Below the pieces are notes generated by a model. That model was not told where the DNA came from and did not search any database. It worked only from the letters and a program-made list of their open reading frames with translations. Shown here one piece after another: positions 14,809-24,774 of a stretch of 64,000 nucleotides of DNA (positions are counted from its first letter, which is position 1; each line of letters begins with the position of its first letter). Origin of the DNA: JASHUC01 sp035523875 (GTDB lineage Bacteria > Pseudomonadota > Gammaproteobacteria > Steroidobacterales > Steroidobacteraceae); NCBI GenBank assembly GCA_035523875.1, contig DATKPY010000048.1:1-64000 (forward strand). Direction: 5' to 3'. Made by a program: the position numbers and the translations under genes.

Positions 14809-15440
14809 GAATACACCCCTGCGCGCCGCTCGGGGCTCCCCGCAGCCTGAGCGACCGTGAGCCATTCGCGGGTGCGCTCCTCGGGATGCGGGTGGCGCAC
14901 GAGGTCGGTGACGACCGCGGCCACATCGGCGCCGGCGGCGAACACCCCCGGCAGGCGCTCGGCGGTGAGCCCGCCGATGGCGACGAGCGGTCGCCCACCG
15001 ATGCGGGACTTCCACTCCCCCAGGCGGGTCAGTCCCTGCGGCGCCCACGGCATCACCTTGAGCAGCGTTTGATAGATGGGACCGAGCGCCACGTAGTCGG
15101 GCTCGGCCGCGAGTGCGCGCTCGAGCTCCGCGTGATCGTGGGTGCTCACGCCCAGACGCAGGCCGTGGCGGCGGATCGCCGCGAGGTCGGCCGTGTCGAG
15201 ATCCCCCTGGCCCAAGTGCACGAAGTCGCAGCGCTCCTCGATCGCGAGCTCCCAGTAGTCGTTCACGATCAGCAGCGCTCCGGCGCGCGCGCACAGCGCG
15301 CGCGCGGCGCGCATCTCCGCGCGCACTGCCTCCGCCGGTGCGCTCTTCATGCGCAGCTGCACCAGGCGCACGCCGAGGGGCAGGAGCCGCCCGATCCATG
15401 CGGCACTGTCGAGGATCGGGTACACGCGCGGCAGTTCCAT
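14805..15440 (-). CDS. thiE: Thiamine-phosphate synthase ThiE
   Basis: The 211-aa product couples HMP-PP and thiazole phosphate to thiamin phosphate. It is a TIM barrel with VQLRMKS (diphosphate-binding Arg/Lys region), LLIVNDYWELA, FVHLGQGDLDT, LRLGVSTHDHAEL, DYVALGPIYQTLLK and PLVAIGGLTAERLP, in the family order. The start ATG overlaps the thiG stop (15438-15442) and the stop overlaps the thiF GTG, so translation is coupled through thiG-thiE-thiF-thiD. Confidence 0.93.
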   Translation of the reverse strand: MELPRVYPILDSAAWIGRLLPLGVRLVQLRMKSAPAEAVRAEMRAARALCARAGALLIVNDYWELAIEERCDFVHLGQGDLDTADLAAIRRHGLRLGVSTHDHAELERALAAEPDYVALGPIYQTLLKVMPWAPQGLTRLGEWKSRIGGRPLVAIGGLTAERLPGVFAAGADVAAVVTDLVRHPHPEERTREWLTVAQAAGSPERRAGVYS

Positions 15441-16213
15441 CAGCGCAGGAACGCCTGGCCGATGACCGGGGTGGAGGGCGCCGCGACATCGCGCGGCTCC
15501 ATGGGTCCGGCGAGGCGCGCGGCGCGGCCCGCCGCAACCGCCTGCGCGAACGCAGCCGCCATCTGCGCCGGTTGCGCGGCCTCGGCGACGGCGGTGTTGA
15601 TGAGCACGGCATCGAAGCCGAGCTCCATCGCCTGCGCCGCGTGCGAGGGCACACCGATCCCGGCATCGATCACCACGGGGACCTCGGGGAAGTGCGCGCG
15701 CAGTGCCTTCAGTGCGAAGGGATTGTTGAGTCCGCGGCCCGAGCCGATCGGCGCGCCCCAGGGCATCAGCACACCGCACCCGGCCGCGAGCAGCCGCTCG
15801 GCGACGACGAGATCCTCGGTCATGTACGGAAAGACCTGGAAGCCCTCGGCGATGAGAATGCGCGCAGCCTCGAGAAGCCCGAAGACATCCGGCTGCAGCG
15901 TATCGTCCTCGCCGATGACCTCGAGCTTGATCCACGGGGTCGCGAACACCTCGCGCGCCATGTGCGCGGTAGTCACGGCTTCCTTCACGGTATGACAGCC
16001 CGCGGTGTTCGGCAGCACCCGCACGCCGAGCCCGCGAATGAGCGACCAGAAGCCTTGCCCGGCGCGCTCACCGCTCGACTCGCGCCGCAGCGAGACGGTC
16101 ACGATCTCCGCGCGCGCAGCTTCAATCGCCGCCGTGAGGATCGCGGGTGAGGGGTAGCGCGAGGTGCCGAGGAGGAGTCGCGAGTGGAATCGCGTACCGT
16201 AGAGCTCGAGCAT
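15440..16213 (-). CDS. thiG: Thiazole synthase ThiG
   Basis: The 257-aa product forms thiazole phosphate from deoxyxylulose phosphate, dehydroglycine and ThiS-thiocarboxylate. Typical segments are LLLGTSRYPSP, EIVTVSLRR, LPNTAGCHT (the active-site Lys follows in WIKLEVIGED), GCGVLMPWGAPIGSGRGL and VPVVIDAGIGVPSHAAQAME, ending with VLINTAVAEA. Full family length. The gene begins directly after the thiS stop (start 16213, stop at 16214), as in many thiS-thiG pairs. Confidence 0.95.
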   Translation of the reverse strand: MLELYGTRFHSRLLLGTSRYPSPAILTAAIEAARAEIVTVSLRRESSGERAGQGFWSLIRGLGVRVLPNTAGCHTVKEAVTTAHMAREVFATPWIKLEVIGEDDTLQPDVFGLLEAARILIAEGFQVFPYMTEDLVVAERLLAAGCGVLMPWGAPIGSGRGLNNPFALKALRAHFPEVPVVIDAGIGVPSHAAQAMELGFDAVLINTAVAEAAQPAQMAAAFAQAVAAGRAARLAGPMEPRDVAAPSTPVIGQAFLR

Positions 16214-16411
16214 CTATCCTCCTTGCATCGGCGCAAGCACCTCGAGGCGGTCCCCGTCCGCGAGCGGCGCGCTCGCGCGCGCACTCTGTGCCACGAACTC
16301 GCCGTTCAGCGCGGTCGCGACCACGGCATCGCGGTAGCCGAGCTCCTCGAGCAGGGTGGAGAGCTGCGCGGCGCGGGTCTCACGCCAAGCGCCGTTCACG
16401 AGAATCCTCAT
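16214..16411 (-). CDS. thiS: Sulfur carrier protein ThiS
   Basis: The 65-aa ubiquitin-like product starts MRILVNGAWRE and ends APMQGG. The C-terminal Gly-Gly is the part adenylated by ThiF and thiocarboxylated before sulfur is handed to ThiG. VVATALNGEFV and DGDRLEVLAPMQGG are diagnostic. It overlaps the end of thiO by about 32 bases. Confidence 0.93.
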   Translation of the reverse strand: MRILVNGAWRETRAAQLSTLLEELGYRDAVVATALNGEFVAQSARASAPLADGDRLEVLAPMQGG

Positions 16412-17432
16412 CCGCCATCACCTCCGGAGCAGTTCGGCCCTCCAGCACGAGCTCGGCGACGCGGCGCGCGAGCGCCGGGGCGAGCAGAAACCCGTGCCGG
16501 TACAGGCCGTTGACGAAAATCGTCCGACCGCGCCGCACGATGCGCGGCAGGTTGTCGTGGAACGCGGGCCGCACGCCGGTGCCGATCTCGAGGATCTCGG
16601 CCTCGCCCAAGGCCGGGTCGAGCGCGTAGGCGCCGCTCAGGAGCTCGAGCATCGAGCGCACCGAGACGCGGCTCGGCTGATCGCTCTCGATCATCGTCGC
16701 GCCGACCATGAACACCCCCTCCCCGCGCGGCACCACGTAGAGCGGCAAGCGCGGATGCAGCACGCGCACCGGGCGCGCGAGGGCGAGCTCGGGGAGCCGC
16801 AAGATCAGCATCTCGCCCTTCACGCCCCGCAGGCCGTCGAGCGCGCCGCGCGCCGCGAGCCCGGTGCAGTCGATCGCGAACCCAGCTTCGCCCGGTGCGC
16901 GCGCGGCGCGCCGCTCGCCGCAGAGCGGCCCACCCATCGCCGCGCCGTCCGTGCCGTAGCGGATGGGCACCGCGAGCGCCTCGAGCCGCCGCGCGAGCGC
17001 GCCGAGCGCTGCCCGCGGATCGAGGTGTCCCTCCTCGGGGAAGAAGAGCGCCCGGTGGAAGCGGCCCGCGAGCGCGGGCTCGAGCTCCCCGATCCGCTCG
17101 GAGCCGACCCACTCGAACGCCTGCGTGCGGCGCGCAAAGCGGGCGAGCTCCCCCAGATCGCGGCCGTGCGCCACGACCAGGCTGCCGTTTAAGTGCGTCT
17201 GCGGCAGATGAGCGCGCCACCACGCGAGGCTCTCGCAGCCGAGGGTGGCGATGAGCGGCTCCGCGCTCTCGAGCTCGCACCAGGGTGCGAGCATGCCGCC
17301 GGCGAACCACGAGCAGCACCCCGCACCGAGCCGCTCGCCGCGCTCGAGCACCTCCACGGCCGCCCCGCGCTCGGCGAGCTCCACCGCGCAGGCGAGCCCG
17401 GCCACGCCGGCGCCGATCACGCTCACGCGCAC
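16380..17432 (-). CDS. thiO: Glycine oxidase ThiO (FAD)
   Basis: The 350-aa flavoprotein oxidises glycine to iminoglycine, the dehydroglycine source used by ThiG in aerobic bacteria. The N-terminus VRVSVIGAGVAGLACAVEL is a Rossmann FAD site followed by the acidic VEVLERG. CSWFAGGMLAP, VKGEMLIL, YVVPRGEGVFMVGATM and the C-terminal NGLYRHGFLLAP are as in the DAO/ThiO family. It starts at GTG 17432, one base after the thiC stop. ThiO rather than ThiH is consistent with an aerobic host. Confidence 0.92.
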   Translation of the reverse strand: MRVSVIGAGVAGLACAVELAERGAAVEVLERGERLGAGCCSWFAGGMLAPWCELESAEPLIATLGCESLAWWRAHLPQTHLNGSLVVAHGRDLGELARFARRTQAFEWVGSERIGELEPALAGRFHRALFFPEEGHLDPRAALGALARRLEALAVPIRYGTDGAAMGGPLCGERRAARAPGEAGFAIDCTGLAARGALDGLRGVKGEMLILRLPELALARPVRVLHPRLPLYVVPRGEGVFMVGATMIESDQPSRVSVRSMLELLSGAYALDPALGEAEILEIGTGVRPAFHDNLPRIVRRGRTIFVNGLYRHGFLLAPALARRVAELVLEGRTAPEVMADEDSRERRLA

Positions 17433-17433
17433 G

Positions 17434-19260
<1,827 letters not shown>

Positions 19261-19390
19261 CGGAACTCCTTGCGGCCCACGGGGGCCATGGTCGATCCGG
19301 AAATGCCGCGCGGAGAGGCTCGGCCAAGTCGGGCGGAGAGGCCGGCACCGTTTGCAGGCTGGTGCCTCGCCACGACTGTGGGGGAAACTT

Positions 19391-19487
19391 TCCTACGCCA
19401 GCATTACCTGGATCAGGTTCTAAGGGTCGCCACGCCGCGCGCCCTGCGCGCTCGCTGGCCTCTCAGCCCCCTGCCGGGGCTCCCCTG
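19391..19487 (-). promoter_or_regulatory. TPP riboswitch (THI box)
   Basis: Read on the minus strand, the segment has the conserved TPP aptamer pieces in order: GGGGAGCCCCGGCAGGGG, GGCTGAGAGGCC, a GC-rich variable P3 arm, GACCCTTAGAACCTGATCC and AGGTAATGCTGGCGTAGG, closing on the first stem. It lies in the thiC leader, about 130 bases before the start codon, so it should lower thi operon expression when thiamin pyrophosphate is abundant. The leader between aptamer and thiC (19261-19390) would hold the expression platform. Confidence 0.96.
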
Positions 19488-19543
19488 CAAGCGCCGAAAG
19501 TAATCCCAGTCGGCTCGAGGGTCAATGGCCGCGCGCGGCCCCT

Positions 19544-20008
19544 TTAGCGCTCGAGGGCCGCAATGCAGCGCCGCAGATTCTCGCGCAAGCGCGCGCGCGC
19601 GGCCTGGGAGAGCTCTGCGAGCATGCGCTCCTCGACGGCGGCGACCGCGGCGTCGCAGCCCGCGAGCGTGCGCGCGCCGCGGGGCGTGAGCGTCATCTGC
19701 ACGATCCGCCCATGGCGCTCATCCGGGCGGCGCACGATCATGCGCGCGCGTGCGAGCGCGGCGAGGAGCTCGTTCATCGCTTGCGGGGAGACAAACGAGC
19801 GGCGCGCGAGCTCGGCGTTGGAGAGCGCGCCGCGCGCGTGCAGCACCGAGAGCGCCGTGTACTGCGCGACGGTGAGCCCGAAGCGGCGGGTGACGAGCGC
19901 CAGGCGCCGGCGCAGCGCCCGCTCCAGGCGCCCGACCGAGTAGGCGATGCGCGCCTGCGCCACGGGCATCGCGCCCGCGGCAGCGCCGCGGATGCCGCGC
20001 GAGCTCAC
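19544..20008 (-). CDS. MarR-family regulator, probable hydroxycinnamate-responsive repressor
   Basis: The 154-aa product is a winged-helix MarR protein. RRFGLTVAQYTALSVLHARG and the recognition-helix region NAELARRSFVSPQAMNELLAAL are followed by the wing RRPDERHGRIVQMTLTPRG and dimerisation helices. It is divergent from the hydroxycinnamoyl-CoA hydratase-lyase gene, with a perfect palindrome between them. This is the FerR/HcaR-type layout in which a CoA-thioester relieves repression. The start is GTG 20008 or ATG 19969; neither has a strong ribosome binding site. Confidence 0.88.
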   Translation of the reverse strand: MSSRGIRGAAAGAMPVAQARIAYSVGRLERALRRRLALVTRRFGLTVAQYTALSVLHARGALSNAELARRSFVSPQAMNELLAALARARMIVRRPDERHGRIVQMTLTPRGARTLAGCDAAVAAVEERMLAELSQAARARLRENLRRCIAALER

Positions 20009-20056
20009 CGCACCGACCGCCTTTCCTTCGACCGTTCCCGGGCCTATGATGCGTCA

Positions 20057-20075
20057 ATATCAAGTCACTTGATAT
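20057..20075. promoter_or_regulatory. MarR operator palindrome
   Basis: ATATCAAGTCACTTGATAT is a perfect inverted repeat of eight bases per arm around TCA. It lies 22 bases before the hydratase-lyase ATG and 48 bases before the MarR GTG. MarR proteins bind such 16-20 base AT-rich palindromes, and it stands out in a very GC-rich setting. It probably represses both divergent genes. Confidence 0.8.
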
Positions 20076-20097
20076 AGGCACACGGGGAGCGGCGGAC

Positions 20098-20925
20098 ATG
20101 GCAGACGGCAAGCGCTGGCAGACGGTTGCGGTGGAGATCGCCGAAGGCATCGCGTGGGTGACGCTCAATCGCCCCGAGAAGCGCAATGCCATGAGCCCCA
20201 CCTTGAACGGCGAGATGGCCGAAGTGCTCGATGCGCTCGAGGTGGACCCGGCCGCGCAGGTCCTGGTGCTCACCGGCGCCGGGGATTCCTGGAGCGCGGG
20301 CATGGACCTGAAGGAGTACTTCCGCGAGATCGACCAGTCCCCGGAGATCGTGCAGGAGCGCGTGCGGCGGGCGGCCTCCCACTGGCAGTGGAAGCTCCTG
20401 CGAATGTACCCCAAGGCGACGATTGCCATGGTGAACGGCTGGTGCTTCGGCGGGGCGTTCTCGCCGCTCGTCGCGTGCGACCTTGCGATCGCCGCGGATG
20501 AGGCGGTGTTCGGGCTCTCCGAGATCAACTGGGGTATCCCCCCGGGGAATCTGGTGAGCAAGGCCTGCGCGGACACCCTGGGCCACCGCCGGGCGCTCTA
20601 CTACATCATGACCGGGGAGACCTTCACCGGTGCGCAGGCCGCCGAGATGGGGCTCGTGAACAAGAGCGTGCCGCGGGCGCGGCTCAAGGAGGAGACGACG
20701 GCGCTCGCGAAGGTGCTGCTCGCAAAGAACCCGGTGGCGCTGCGCGCGGCGAAGAACGGCTTCAAGCGCTGCCGCGAGCTCACCTGGGAGCAAGCCGAGG
20801 ACTACCTCTACGCCAAGGTCGACCAGTCGAGCTTCCGCGACCCGGAGAAGGGCCGCGAGAAGGGGCTGCATCAGTTCCTCGACGAGAAGTCGATCCGTCC
20901 GGGGCTTCAGAGCTACAAGCGCTGA
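20098..20925 (+). CDS. ech: p-Hydroxycinnamoyl-CoA hydratase/lyase (feruloyl-CoA to vanillin)
   Basis: The 275-aa crotonase-fold enzyme hydrates feruloyl- or coumaroyl-CoA and cleaves it to vanillin or 4-hydroxybenzaldehyde plus acetyl-CoA. From memory of the Pseudomonas HCHL family, long stretches match (RPEKRNAMSPTLN, GMDLKEYFRE, VNGWCFGG, GLSEINWGIPPGN, RCRELTWEQ, SIRPGLQSYKR). The known active-site residues Met70, Ser123, Glu143, Trp146 and Tyr239 fall at Met69, Ser122, Glu142, Trp145 and Tyr238. The CoA ligase and vanillin dehydrogenase genes usually beside it are not in the window. Confidence 0.93.
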   Translation: MADGKRWQTVAVEIAEGIAWVTLNRPEKRNAMSPTLNGEMAEVLDALEVDPAAQVLVLTGAGDSWSAGMDLKEYFREIDQSPEIVQERVRRAASHWQWKLLRMYPKATIAMVNGWCFGGAFSPLVACDLAIAADEAVFGLSEINWGIPPGNLVSKACADTLGHRRALYYIMTGETFTGAQAAEMGLVNKSVPRARLKEETTALAKVLLAKNPVALRAAKNGFKRCRELTWEQAEDYLYAKVDQSSFRDPEKGREKGLHQFLDEKSIRPGLQSYKR

Positions 20926-20968
20926 GCGCCGAGCGCGCCTGCGTGCGCGCCGTGCGCGCCGCGGCGCC

Positions 20969-21880
20969 TCAGAAGCGCCCGTTCTGCAGATCCGCGAACG
21001 CCCGCTCGAGCTCCGCGCGGGTGTTCATGACGAATGGACCGTAACGGGCGACCGGCTCGCGCAGCGGCCGCCCCGCGACGAGAATTGCGCGGCTCGCGCC
21101 GGCCGCGGGATCCTCCGCCGCGCCCTCGAGCTCGATCGACCCGCCCGCACCGAGCACCGCGAGCTCGTGCGCCGCGAGCGCGGTGCTCGCCTCAGCCCCG
21201 AGGATGCGCATCCGCCCCTCGAAGACATAGAGGAAGGCGGCGTGATCGTGCGGCAGTGCGTGCGCGAAGCGTGCGCCCGGGGCGAGCTCGATATCGAGGT
21301 AGATCGGGTCGCTCGCCGGCTGCACGATCGGACCGCGCACCGAGCCCACCGCCCCGGCGATCACCTTGATGCGGGCGCCCGCCCCGGGCGTTGCGACCGG
21401 AATGCGCTCGGCGGCGAACTCCTGGTATTTCGGCGCGGTCATCTTCTCGCGCGCCGGCAGATTGATCCACAGCTGAAAGCCGCGCATGCGGCCCTCCTGC
21501 TGCTCGGGCATCTCCGAATGCACGATCCCCCGCCCGGCCGTCATCCACTGCACGCTCCCGGGGGCGAGCACGCCCTCGTGGCCGTGATTGTCGCGGTGGC
21601 GCATGCGTCCATCGAGCATGTAGGTGACCGTCTCGAAGCCGCGGTGCGGGTGCTCCGGGAACCCGCCGATGTAGTCCCCGGGATTGTCCGTGCCGAACTC
21701 ATCGAGCAGCAGGAACGGATCGAGATCGGGCAGCTGCGGCTGGCCGATGACGCGCGTGAGCTTGACGCCCGCGCCATCGGAGGTCGGCATGCCGCGCACG
21801 ATGCGGGCGCTGCCGCGGGGAGTGCCCGCGGGTGCGCGAGTGGGCGGAGCGGCGGCGAGCGTGTCGGGGTTGCGGCTCAT
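20969..21880 (-). CDS. Pirin-family protein
   Basis: The 303-aa bicupin has the pirin N-terminal metal site PFLLLDEFG, then GFPEHPHRGFETVTYMLDG and MRHRDNHGHEG, with GSVQWMTAGRGIVHSEMP following. These give the His/His/His/Glu iron site. The C-terminal pirin domain (PIYLDIELAPG, HDHAAFLYVFEG) is complete. Some pirins are quercetin dioxygenases; the physiological role is otherwise unclear. ATG 21880 was chosen because AAGGAG is six bases upstream. It follows the azoreductase gene by 20 bases in the same direction, which suggests a shared stress or aromatic-compound function. Confidence 0.9.
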   Translation of the reverse strand: MSRNPDTLAAAPPTRAPAGTPRGSARIVRGMPTSDGAGVKLTRVIGQPQLPDLDPFLLLDEFGTDNPGDYIGGFPEHPHRGFETVTYMLDGRMRHRDNHGHEGVLAPGSVQWMTAGRGIVHSEMPEQQEGRMRGFQLWINLPAREKMTAPKYQEFAAERIPVATPGAGARIKVIAGAVGSVRGPIVQPASDPIYLDIELAPGARFAHALPHDHAAFLYVFEGRMRILGAEASTALAAHELAVLGAGGSIELEGAAEDPAAGASRAILVAGRPLREPVARYGPFVMNTRAELERAFADLQNGRF

Positions 21881-21900
21881 GGTCATCTCCTTGCGGTGGC

Positions 21901-22482
21901 TCAGGCTGCGAGCGGCCGGGGCATCGGCAGCGCGGCGAGCGCGGCATCGAGGCCTTTCTGGCGGCTCTCGGGCGAAATCGCAAGACCCGCGGCGCGCACG
22001 AAGGTCACCTCGCGGATACCGACGAAGGCGAGGACGTGCTTGAGGTACGCCTCGACGTGCTCACCGGGGGCGCCCTGCGGGTAGATGCCGCCCTGGGAGA
22101 CGACGACGATCGCGCGCTTGCCGGTGGCGAGCCCCACCGGGCCCGATTCGGTGTAGCGAAACGTCTTGCCGGCGACCAGGATCCGATCGATCCAGGCCTT
22201 GAGCTGCGTCGGGATGGTGAAGTTGTACATGGGCGCCCCGATCACGATCACATCCGCGGCGAGGAACTCCGCGAGCGCGCGGGCATCGCGGTCGCGCTCG
22301 GCTGGGTCGGCCTGTGCGAGCGAGGCGCCCGAGAGGTGGGCGAGGCTGTCGGCGGCGACATCCCGGTAGGTGACCTCGAGCCCGGGTACCGCCGACCGCC
22401 AGCGCGCGACGATCTCACGGGTCACGGTACGGCTCGCGGAGCGCTCCGCGAGGATGCTGGAATCGACGTGCAGCAGTTTCAT
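21901..22482 (-). CDS. azoR: FMN-dependent NADH-azoreductase/quinone reductase
   Basis: The 193-aa flavodoxin-like product begins MKLLHVDSSILAERSASRTV, with the FMN phosphate loop. It has the conserved PMYNFTIPTQLKAWIDR and a VVSQGGIYPQG segment binding the flavin ring. AzoR enzymes reduce quinones and azo compounds with NADH. It is divergent from a LysR regulator and co-directional with the pirin gene, a common pair of quinone-stress genes. Confidence 0.92.
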   Translation of the reverse strand: MKLLHVDSSILAERSASRTVTREIVARWRSAVPGLEVTYRDVAADSLAHLSGASLAQADPAERDRDARALAEFLAADVIVIGAPMYNFTIPTQLKAWIDRILVAGKTFRYTESGPVGLATGKRAIVVVSQGGIYPQGAPGEHVEAYLKHVLAFVGIREVTFVRAAGLAISPESRQKGLDAALAALPMPRPLAA

Positions 22483-22528
22483 GGCGGTGGACTCCCGTTG
22501 ACTTTTCTCAGGTCCGGAAGCCTAATCC

Positions 22529-22576
22529 ATGGAACGATGACCGATAAAGACCGTCTCGTAGAACGTATCGTTCCAT
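22529..22576. promoter_or_regulatory. Inverted repeats between azoR and its LysR regulator
   Basis: ATGGAACGAT (22529-22538) is repeated inverted as ATCGTTCCAT (22567-22576). The right copy also contains the compact palindrome GAACG-TAT-CGTTC (22561-22573). Such paired sites in a 100-base divergent intergenic region are typical of LysR regulators. The right element lies just before the LysR start codon, where it could serve for autoregulation. Confidence 0.65.
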
Positions 22577-22582
22577 CGATAG

Positions 22583-23500
22583 ATGCAATCTGACCGGTCC
22601 ACCGAACCGCTCGCTGAGCTGTACTCGTTCGCAAAGGTGATCGAGCACGGGGGCTATGCGAAGGCCGCCCGGGCCCTCGAGGTCCCGAAGTCGCGGCTTT
22701 CCCGGCACGTGAGCGCACTCGAGTCCGAGCTCGGCGTGCGGCTCGTCAACCGCTCGACGCGGCGCTTCGCCGTGACCGAGGTCGGCCGGGAGGTCTACCG
22801 TCACGCGCAAGCCATGCTCGCCGAGGCCGAGGCCGCGCTCGAGGCGGCGGCGTTCGCGCACGCCGAGCCCTGCGGGCTCATCAAGCTGAGCTGTCCGATC
22901 GGGCTCGCCCAGAGCGCGCTCGCGCAGATCCTGCCGGAGTTTCTCGTGCGCTACCCGCGCGTGCGACTGCTGCTGCACGCGAGCAATCGTCGCGTCGACG
23001 TGCTCAATGAGGGATTCGATGCGGCGCTGCGCGTGCGCACGGCGCCGAGTGGCGAGGACGGCCTCGTCATGCGCAGCTTCCGCGACGCCTGGGAGCTCCT
23101 GGTTGCGAGCCCTGCGTATCTTGCGCGCGCCGGGCACCCGGCGCACCCGGCGGAGCTCGCCCAGCGGGAAACGCTCGGGTTCTTCCCCGAGGCCGAGCGC
23201 CAGATCTGGGAGCTCACGGGCCCGAAGGGCGAGCGCGCGCGCATCGAGCTCGCCCCGCGCCTCGTCTGCCACGACTTCGCGGTGCTGCGGGCGGCCGCGC
23301 TCGCGGCGCTCGGCATCGCCCTGCTCCCCGAGACCGTCGCGCGCGCCGACTTGGCCGGCGGGACACTCGAGCGGGTGCTGCCCGAGTGGAACCTGCCCCA
23401 GGGCATCTGCCACGTCGTCTTTCCGAGCCGGCGCGGCATGCTGCCCGCCGTGCGCGCGCTCATCGACTTTCTCGCCGAGCGGCTGCCCGCGGCGCTCTAG
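22583..23500 (+). CDS. LysR-type transcriptional regulator, likely of azoR-pirin
   Basis: The 305-aa product has the LysR N-terminal winged HTH (residues about 12-70: ELYSFAKVIEHGGYAKAARA, LSRHVSALESELGVRLVNRS). The effector-binding domain with SCPIGLAQSALAQILPEF, LVASPAYL and the C-terminal FPSRRGMLPAVRALIDFL is CrgA/DsdC-subgroup-like. It is divergent from azoR with inverted repeats between. Its TAG stop shares the palindrome CTAG with the convergent serS stop, so the two genes overlap by four bases. Confidence 0.92.
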   Translation: MQSDRSTEPLAELYSFAKVIEHGGYAKAARALEVPKSRLSRHVSALESELGVRLVNRSTRRFAVTEVGREVYRHAQAMLAEAEAALEAAAFAHAEPCGLIKLSCPIGLAQSALAQILPEFLVRYPRVRLLLHASNRRVDVLNEGFDAALRVRTAPSGEDGLVMRSFRDAWELLVASPAYLARAGHPAHPAELAQRETLGFFPEAERQIWELTGPKGERARIELAPRLVCHDFAVLRAAALAALGIALLPETVARADLAGGTLERVLPEWNLPQGICHVVFPSRRGMLPAVRALIDFLAERLPAAL

Positions 23501-24768
23501 AGTCGCACCGCCCCGCCCAAGTACGGAACGAGCGCGTGCGGCACGCTCACCGAGCCGTCCTCGTTCTGATAGTTCTCGAGCACGGCGACGAGCGTGCGGC
23601 CGACGGCGAGCGCGGAGCCATTGAGGGTGTGGACGGGCTCGGGCTTGCCGCTCTCGGGGTTGCGCCAGCGCGCCTGCATGCGCCGCGCCTGGTAGGCCTC
23701 GTAGTTGCTGCAGGAGGAGATCTCGCGGTAGCGCTGCTGCGCGGGCAGCCACGCCTCGATGTCGTAGGTCTTGGCGCTGCCTGCGCCGGTATCCCCGGCG
23801 CAGAGCGCGACGGTGCGATACGCGAGATCGAGTCGGCGCAGCACCTGCTCGGCGCACGCGGTGAGCGATTCGAGCGCGGCGTAGGAGTCCGCCGGACGCA
23901 CGATCTCGACGAGCTCCACCTTGTCGAACTGGTGGTTGCGAATCATGCCGCGGCTGTCCTTGCCGGCCGCTCCGGCCTCGGAGCGAAAGCACGGGGTGTG
24001 GCAGACGAATTTGAGCGGCAGGGTCTCGGGGGCGAGGATCTGCTCGCGCACGAGATTGGTCACCGGGACCTCCGCGGTCGGGATCAGGTAGAAGCCCTGC
24101 TCGCCACGCACCGCGAACAGGTCCTGCTCGAACTTCGGCAGCTGGCCGGTGCCGATCAGCGCCTGGGGCTGCACGAGGTACGGGACGTGCACTTCCGTGA
24201 AGCCGTGCTCGCGGGTGTGCAGATCGAGCATGAACTGCGCGAGCGCACGGTGGAGCCGTGCCACGGTACCGCGCATCACGACGAAGCGCGCACCGGAGAT
24301 GCGCGCGGCCGCCGCGAAGTCGAGGCCGCCCAACCGCTCGCCCAAATCGACGTGATCGCGTGCGCTGAATGGGAAGCGCCGCGGCTCGCCCCAGCGCCGC
24401 ACTTCGCGATTGGCGGACTCATCGGCGCCGTCGGGGACCGAATCGTCGAGCAGATTCGGAAGCTCGAGCTGCCAGCGCTCGAGCTCGCCCTGCACCGCGG
24501 TGAGCGCAGCGTCCACCTGCGCGAGCGAGCCCGTGAGCTCCTCGCCGCGCGCGATGAGCGGCCCCACATCGGCACCGCGTCCCTTCGCCGCGCCGACCGC
24601 CTTGGCGTTGCTGTTGCGCTCGGCACGCAGCCGGTCGGCCTCGATCTGGCGGCGCTTGCGCTCCTCCTCGAGCGCCTCGAGCCGCGGCACATCGAGCCGG
24701 AAGCCGCGGCGCGCGAGATTGCGCGCGACGCCCTCCGGGTCGGTGCGCAGGAGCTTGGGATCGATCAC
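23497..24768 (-). CDS. serS: Seryl-tRNA synthetase
   Basis: The 423-aa class II synthetase charges tRNA-Ser. The N-terminal coiled-coil arm (residues about 28-105, LEEERKRRQIEADRLRAERN) contacts the long variable arm. Motif 2 appears as CHTPCFRSEAGAAGKDSRGM and motif 3 as NGSALAVGRTLVAVLENYQ. The C-terminal SVSVPHALVPYLGG is standard. It starts with GTG at 24768, seven bases after the rarA stop. Confidence 0.97.
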   Translation of the reverse strand: MIDPKLLRTDPEGVARNLARRGFRLDVPRLEALEEERKRRQIEADRLRAERNSNAKAVGAAKGRGADVGPLIARGEELTGSLAQVDAALTAVQGELERWQLELPNLLDDSVPDGADESANREVRRWGEPRRFPFSARDHVDLGERLGGLDFAAAARISGARFVVMRGTVARLHRALAQFMLDLHTREHGFTEVHVPYLVQPQALIGTGQLPKFEQDLFAVRGEQGFYLIPTAEVPVTNLVREQILAPETLPLKFVCHTPCFRSEAGAAGKDSRGMIRNHQFDKVELVEIVRPADSYAALESLTACAEQVLRRLDLAYRTVALCAGDTGAGSAKTYDIEAWLPAQQRYREISSCSNYEAYQARRMQARWRNPESGKPEPVHTLNGSALAVGRTLVAVLENYQNEDGSVSVPHALVPYLGGAVRL

Positions 24769-24774
24769 GATCGC

